The notes beneath the pieces were generated by a model that saw nothing but the letters and a program-made list of their open reading frames with translations, was not told where the DNA came from and searched no databases. From Muraenolepis orangiensis (Eukaryota > Chordata > Actinopteri > Gadiformes > Muraenolepididae): a stretch of 64,000 nt of DNA. The first letter of the stretch is position 1, and each line of letters begins with the position of its first letter. The translations under genes and the position numbers were made by a program. The DNA lies in the NCBI GenBank assembly GCA_027704905.1, contig CM051007.1, positions 21,552,334 to 21,616,333 on the forward strand, in the 5' to 3' direction. Below, in pieces: positions 58,480 to 64,000 of this stretch.

Positions 58480-59175
58480 CCACTCCGCTCCACCCACTAC
58501 TCTGATCTCACCCCAAGGTCATCTTCTCCACAATAAGCAAACTCCTGAAAAAAAACCAATTGACCGCCTCTCCAGATCCTTACAATCGACAAAGGCAACT
58601 CCTTCCCTGTAATTTTTCCAGTTAAAAAAATCATAGCCAATTTCCAATAAACAGGCCACTCCCCGCTTTGCCCCCTCTGACCCCCGGCAACCTACTCCCT
58701 CTCCCTCTAACAGACCAGTCGCTCCCCCAGTGGTCCCCCCCATCTCTCCCTGTTGAACTCGCAGACATGAAGACCGCCGCCTGGACCCCGTCCCCTCCAA
58801 CACGGTCAAGGACTGTCTCCCCACCATCACCACACTCCATCAGCGCAGTATTAAACTCCCCCCTGTCCACTGGCTTCATTCCCCAACCCTGCTCAAACCC
58901 GCTGCCATCATCCCCATCCTCAAAAAAGCCCTGGCCTCGACCCCTCTGTATACCTTAAGACTTCAAACCAGACTCCAAACCTCCTGGCAGCCCCCCCCCC
59001 CCCCCCCGTGACAAAACACTGAACGTGGGGCGACAGGGCCCTCTCCATCACCTCCCCCCCCCCCCCCCCAACCCTTGGACTCTCTACTCAAAGCCATCCT
59101 GGACTCCATCTCACTTACCTCCTTCGAGACTTCTCTCAGAACCCCATCTCTTCACACTTGCTTTAAAGGTTGAAA
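58480..59175 (+). pseudogene. L2/CR1-like LINE reverse-transcriptase fragment
   Basis: Read across frames, it gives LDPVPSNTVKDCLPTITTLH, LLKPAAIIPILKKALAST and, after a gap, LTSFETSLRT. These match the pre-RT and C-terminal parts of fish L2-like ORF2 (LKTA.ITPILKKPGLDP). The centre of the RT is missing and poly-C runs interrupt it. Confidence 0.65.
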
Positions 59176-59234
59176 CTTTTCTACATGTTTTCATATTGTT
59201 TTGTCTTTCTGTCCCAATTTGAACTTGAACAATG

Positions 59235-59350
59235 TTCTTCTTCTTCTTCTTCTTCTTCTTCTTCTTCTTTTCTTCTTCTTCTTCTTCTTCTTCTTCTTCT
59301 TCTTCTTCTTCTTCTTCTTCTTCTTCTTCTTCTTCTTCTTCTTCTTCTTC
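59235..59350. repeat. (TTC)n microsatellite
   Basis: About 115 bp of TTC with one interruption near 59269, at the 3' side of the LINE fragment. Confidence 0.95.
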
Positions 59351-59639
59351 TAATTATTATTCAAAGCCCAGCAGCTGTTTAATGACATATATTTCAACTG
59401 AGGGCCTTTGTCTGGGGGTCGAGGTGTAGTAGTTGAACGAATGGCGAGGAAGAGAAGAGTTCATGAATGCATTACGCACACAGAAGCCCTCAGGAGCCGT
59501 GTTGTGTCCTTGCTGGAGATCGGTGGACGCACGCAACCCTGCATGTTTCACTTCACAGTTCTAAAGGATAACCGAGTCACGATAACCAAACGGCTAGTTT
59601 AATTATGCACTCTCTCCCCCGAGGACTGTCATCATACAG

Positions 59640-60040
59640 TTTTAGGTTTGTGTGATCCAGTTTCTGATTTCTCAAATAAATGCCATCCATCCATTGCAAA
59701 TGAACAATAATCATTATTTGCGGATGGGAGAAATCCATGGCTTCTTCTTCTGTTGATATTGCATTGGACCCCCCCAGGTGTTAATTGGGATCATTAACTC
59801 TCATTCCAGATACATTCTGTTTCGCACCTTAAAGTAGGTCTCTATCGGGTTCACAGGTACCGTGCAGATTAGAACCCAGGAGGACACGGCTCCCAGCCAT
59901 TGATTTAGTATGATCCCCCGGTGGAAACATAGCCAGGTCACGGTAGGCCACATAGCAGGTCCACAGGTCAAGCCCTAGCAAAATAGAGTGATTATTTAAA
60001 TGAAACATCTTTGATTTTTCTTTTGTTGCTCTCCCTGTGC
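59640..60040. other. Candidate conserved noncoding sequence
   Basis: High-complexity sequence with TGTTAATTGGGATCATTAAC, an inverted TTAA(T) pair, and further TAAT-like sites. No coding frame. The inference is from composition only. Confidence 0.2.
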
Positions 60041-60531
60041 AATTCCCATGAATAAATGTAAAAGAAGAAGACCTTTAGAGCAGATCAATATGGCGTCCAT
60101 ATTGGATTCCCCCCCCCCCCGGGTGTGTGACATGTGTCTCATTCTGTGTTTGAAACGGGACGACTGATAACGCTGATAAAAACGGATCTACAGCATGAAG
60201 AAGAGGCTCGGAGCTACATATTCAATCACCCCCCCCCCAATGATTTAATATTGCACTTATCTGCACATGCTAAGGACAAATAAATAATTCCCTAGCAATG
60301 TGTGGAAAGGGTTTAAAGCAGCATTAACTGATGCCTGATCAGTAGAGAGCACTAGGTATGCATCAGAGCCATCCGTAAACAACATATTAACAGCATAGAT
60401 CTGGTCTGCAATAGCCTTGTGTATTAGCCTGCCAAATGTGTGTGCTCCCTGTTGTGTGAGGGATTCCTCACACAAAAACCTTCCTCGCCATAACCACACG
60501 GAACCGCCACAAATGCAAAAAACGAATGTCA

Positions 60532-60570
60532 CATTATGTACGTCGCACTAACTGTGTGACGTACATAATG
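60532..60570. repeat. Short near-perfect hairpin
   Basis: Two 17-nt arms (CATTATGTACGTCGCAC and its complement with one mismatch) around a 5-nt loop, TAACT. Confidence 0.85.
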
Positions 60571-60782
60571 TTATTCATTTCTTCAAACTGAATATACAGT
60601 GTTAACAGCTAAATAAATGGTATCAGATTTGTGTTCATCATTAGGGACCAGATGTCCTCGTTTTCCCGGACAACCAAAAAAAGCATCCGGCTGGGATTTC
60701 TGAATCGCCCAAAATGTCCCAGATTTGCCTTTGGCTTCCTACAGTTGCATTACCTTACAGATACTTTCAGATTTCTCACTTT

Positions 60783-60885
60783 GTCCCGCCTTCTCGCATG
60801 CCACCATTGGCCGGCATGTAGTCTAAAACTTGAGCCCTGCACGCAAACATTGGTCGAACTGCATCTCAATCATTACCCTCAGCAA
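60783..60885 (+). repeat. Dispersed repeat, copy 2 of 2
   Basis: Partner of 55713-55816, sharing CTTCTCGCATGCCACCATTG and CATCTCAATCATTACCCTCA-like sequence. It is followed by a short (CAA)n. Confidence 0.6.
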
Positions 60886-61795
60886 AAGGGAGATCAACAA
60901 CAACAACAACAACAACACCTCTCGACAGCGGGCAGATGGAGTGAGTGCTGTCTGGTACGATGACATAATCCTTGAAGCTGTCATTTCAACCATTCAAAAG
61001 CGACAGTGATGGCTCTTTTGAGGCTAAAAACGATTTGTATCGGTGTTTGTTTGTTCGATTGTTTGATTGTGCTTCTGTGAATGCCTCCATGGCAGTTGGG
61101 GCTTTCTGTGTGGCAAAACCAGCGGGAAAATGGCAAAATTAAGTGTCACGCCTATCCTCGGATCTGTCACTCAGCGCATGAGGCTCCCTTTCTATTCCAT
61201 CGCCTTTTTGCATTAGCGCCTGTGTTACAGCAGGCACGGCTGATTGAGTCTCCCCGCCTTCTGCCAAACGCAATTGATCTGAGAATAAATAAGAATAATT
61301 ATAAGATAAGAATTATTCTATAAATACTTCTATTATAGTCTGTTTACTTGTGCTGGAGCACTGGAATCAATGCACGACGAGAAGTGTTTGGACATCGTAA
61401 AATGAGAACAAACAACGCAGATATTTAATTTAATTTTCAAACAAACACAGTTTTTTTTCACCTGAATCCAACATGTCATGTTATTGCAGTCCTTGTTTTA
61501 GTGGCTCCCTACGCAATTGAGATAAATTGCTTTTTTTTTTAATGGTCGGGATACAGATTATGGAAAAATTGGTGTAGCTCCGACAACAATAACATTTTTG
61601 TGAGAGGAATAACATTTTTTGTGAGAGGGTCAACATCACCAATCTAAATCTGCCGACCCTAAATATGACCCTGAATTTCCATCTAGGCCTACAATCCTGC
61701 TCATCACTGGACTGTTTTGCAGTTTGGGATATTTATACTTAAAGATCATTGCATGAACTGAGGTTGGATAATACCACAGATACTAAACAAAAGTG

Positions 61796-61798
<3 letters not shown>

Positions 61799-61838
<40 letters not shown>
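61799..61838. repeat. (ATT)n microsatellite
   Basis: About 13 ATT units. Confidence 0.9.
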
Positions 61839-61840
<2 letters not shown>

Positions 61841-62084
61841 AAAGGTGGGTTAACATTTGAACCCACAGGCAGTGTGCGTACTGAACTGCTATGAGTGCTG
61901 CCACTTTCATAACATTGTCATCCATATAACATTACACTATCATACACTATGGACTGGACTTTCTGGACTCATTACAGTTACTGCACTGTTCTGCACTGTA
62001 CTGCACTGTATTGGTGATGCTGCTGCACCACTGGCACTTTAAAATGCTTTGTAAAGGCGTGTTGCATAATTCAACATACAAAGT

Positions 62085-62195
62085 GTTGTATAGTGAAAGT
62101 ATAGTACATAGTATAGTATATAGTGTTCAATTGTAGGAAATTCATCCTGCGGGAGGGAATGGGGAGCATATGGAAAATAGAAATATGAACTTGAA
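62085..62195 (+). repeat. LINE 3'-end fragment
   Basis: Shares GTATAGTACATAGTATAGT and TTGTAGGAAATTCATCCTGC with 45826-45965. Confidence 0.55.
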
Positions 62196-62284
62196 TCTTA
62201 AATCATTCCATTGTCTTGTTACAGTGTAATTACACCAGTACTGTGCAATAAGCTAATGCAACACATGACATCAATCCATCCATC

Positions 62285-63190
62285 CTTCCATCTTCTACCA
62301 CTAATCCGTGATCCATTCGCGGAGGTAGCAGCTCCAGCAGGGGACCCCAAACTTCCCTTTCCCTGGCAACATTAAGTGGCCCCTTTCTACGCGAAGAAGC
62401 AGCGTTTCTACTCTGAGTCTCTCACGGGTGACCAAGCGTCTCACCCTATCCCTAAAGGAGATACCAGTCACCCTCCTGAGGAAACCCACCCGGGATCTCG
62501 CCCATAGGTGAGGGTAGGAATGAAGATCGAGAGCTTTGCCTTGTGGCTCAGCTCTCTTTTGGTCAGAACGGTGTGGTTTAGGGCAACTTATACTGCTCCC
62601 GCTACCCTTATTCTCCGGTCAATCTCACACTCCATCGTCTCCTCACTCGAGAACAAGACCCTGAGATACTTGAACTCCTCCTTCCTTTGGGGTCTATTTC
62701 CCACTTGGAGTAGACAATCCACAGGTTTCCTGCTAAGAACCATGGGCTCAGATTTAGAGGTGCTGATCCTCATCCCAGCCGCTTCACACTCCAGTGAGCC
62801 TTGAAGGTCACAGATCGATAACGACAACAGGACCACCATCATCTGCAAACAGCAGCCATGCAATCCTGAGCCGACCATACTGCAACCCCTCCCCTCCATG
62901 ACTACGCTTCGAAATCCTGTCCATGAATATCACAAACTAGGTACGTGACAAAGCACAGCCCTGGCGGAGGCCAACACCCACTGAGAACAGGTCCGACCTA
63001 CTACCGAGGATCCGGAGTACAGAGATGGGATGGCCCTTAGAAGTGACCCCCGCACCCCATACTTCCGCAGCACAACCCACAGTATCTCCCAGGGGACCTG
63101 TTCATATGCCTTCTCCAAATCCACAAAGCACATGTAGACTGGGCATACGCCCAGGCCCCGTCCTGGATCCTTGCGAGAGTGATAAGATAC
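62285..63190 (-). pseudogene. RTE/Rex3-like LINE reverse transcriptase, degenerate
   Basis: On the minus strand, in order: YMCFVDLEKAYEQVPWEIL (RT motif A region), LLFADDGG (catalytic FADD at 62849-62838), CEAAGMRISTSKSEPMVLS, EEFKYLRVLFSSEETMECEI and FLRRVTGISFRDRVRRLVT. These are successive parts of a common fish LINE reverse transcriptase. Frame changes between them and missing stretches mark it as dead. The clade assignment is tentative. Confidence 0.75.
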
Positions 63191-64000
63191 CTCCATGAGA
63201 AATTAATGTATGTATTTACATAACTAACATCCAGAGTCCAGTAGTCAAGCCAGTGTCGGTGACAATGAAAGTCAGACTGCATGATGCAGAAAGTAGCAAG
63301 GTATGTTTCAGACATACCCGTACATAACCCCGTATAACTCTGCATTGTCTTTGGCGTACTTGATCACCGACATTCCCCCCCCCCCTTTGTGGCCCCTGAG
63401 ATATTACGGTAGCCCCTCCGTTATCATGGTGGCACGTCGGCCCCTGATTCTAAAAATACCTGACAGAGAGACGGGACTCAGGCGAAGATCTAATTAGCCT
63501 CCTACAGACCCGCTGAATTATTGTCCTTGAATAATTAATGCACATCCCGACCACATCTTCCTCTTTGAGTAAAGGGAGACACACAGAATGGGAAGAAATA
63601 TAGAATACACAGGTGCAATTAGATCTCTTAAACGCCGGATATACGTATGTGTATATCACAGAAAAAGAAAACTAGGCACGCTTATAACCATTCTGGAAAA
63701 TATGTGGTGACTTAATATGATGCTCACGGTCCATAAGTTGATCTTATGGACCGTGTTTTAGCGAGATAGCGCAGGTAGTCGCTCCTAACACGAACAATGG
63801 GTTCTGTTCCTTTCGTGGACCCACCAGGAGCACGAGTATTGTCCGTAGACATAGGAAATGTACAAATACTGTTTAATCAGGAGAATCGCGACAATACATA
63901 TATATACATGAACCGTGTACAAAATGTATGAATGGCAAGCCTCTTGCCGTCCAAGCTCATTCCAAGCGACTGCAGCTAATGGCGAGTAACAAACAGCAAC
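63191..64000. other. No gene seen
   Basis: A poly-C run lies near 63377. A short hairpin (GGTCCATAAG...CTTATGGACC, 63729-63752) lies near the end. No coding exon or named repeat was recognised. Confidence 0.5.

Noticed and set aside
58519..58879. Minus-strand glycine- and arginine-rich ORFs.
   Set aside because: They are antisense to the LINE reverse-transcriptase fragment on the + strand.

Overview
This is a vertebrate, almost certainly teleost, genomic window: multi-exon genes with GT-AG introns, tRNA-derived SINEs, LINE tails, hAT, pogo, BEL/Pao and Ty1/copia debris, and very long dinucleotide microsatellites. The species is not determined. Two real loci are visible, plus one stray exon. 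First, asparagine synthetase (asns) is present twice in tandem on the + strand. Copy 1 runs 4125-13422 and copy 2 runs 20753-29483. Each has 11 coding exons, an intact 557-residue reading frame and intact splice sites; by my count the proteins differ at 20 positions. Introns and flanks are also closely similar, so a block of about 12-13 kb was duplicated recently (1973-15163 versus 18958-31072). Second, tac1 (preprotachykinin-1) lies on the - strand at 33296-35890 in five small coding exons, including a 24-nt microexon. It encodes a substance P-like and a neurokinin A-like peptide. asns and tac1 are tail to tail, as ASNS and TAC1 are in human 7q21.3, which supports both calls.

Layout. 1-1696: 5' part of a Ty1/copia-type element on the - strand (open gag-protease ORF, half-tRNA-iMet primer site, putative LTR). 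1973-4117: dispersed repeat R and hAT remnants in front of asns copy 1. 4125-15163: asns copy 1 and its 3' flank. 15164-18957: spacer between the copies, holding one isolated anillin-like exon, a broken BEL/Pao gag, and a copy of repeat R with a dead pogo transposase nested in it. 18958-31072: repeat R, hAT fragments, asns copy 2 and its flank. 31073-33295: unannotated flank. 33296-36222: tac1 and its likely promoter. 36223-64000: no host gene recognised. That last part holds about ten long microsatellites, minisatellites, three LINE fragments, a deleted BEL/Pao pol piece, a hAT MITE with perfect 8-bp target duplications, several inverted-repeat elements, and some complex non-repetitive stretches that could be conserved regulatory sequence.

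The two asns copies record their own history. Each carries copy-specific palindromes, insertions and deletions. A hAT element that is complete with its target duplication only in copy 2 shows that copy 1 suffered the deletion there. I found no wholly new molecular system; the most unusual items are the asns duplication with a foreign anillin exon at its breakpoint and the copy-specific template-switch-like palindromes.
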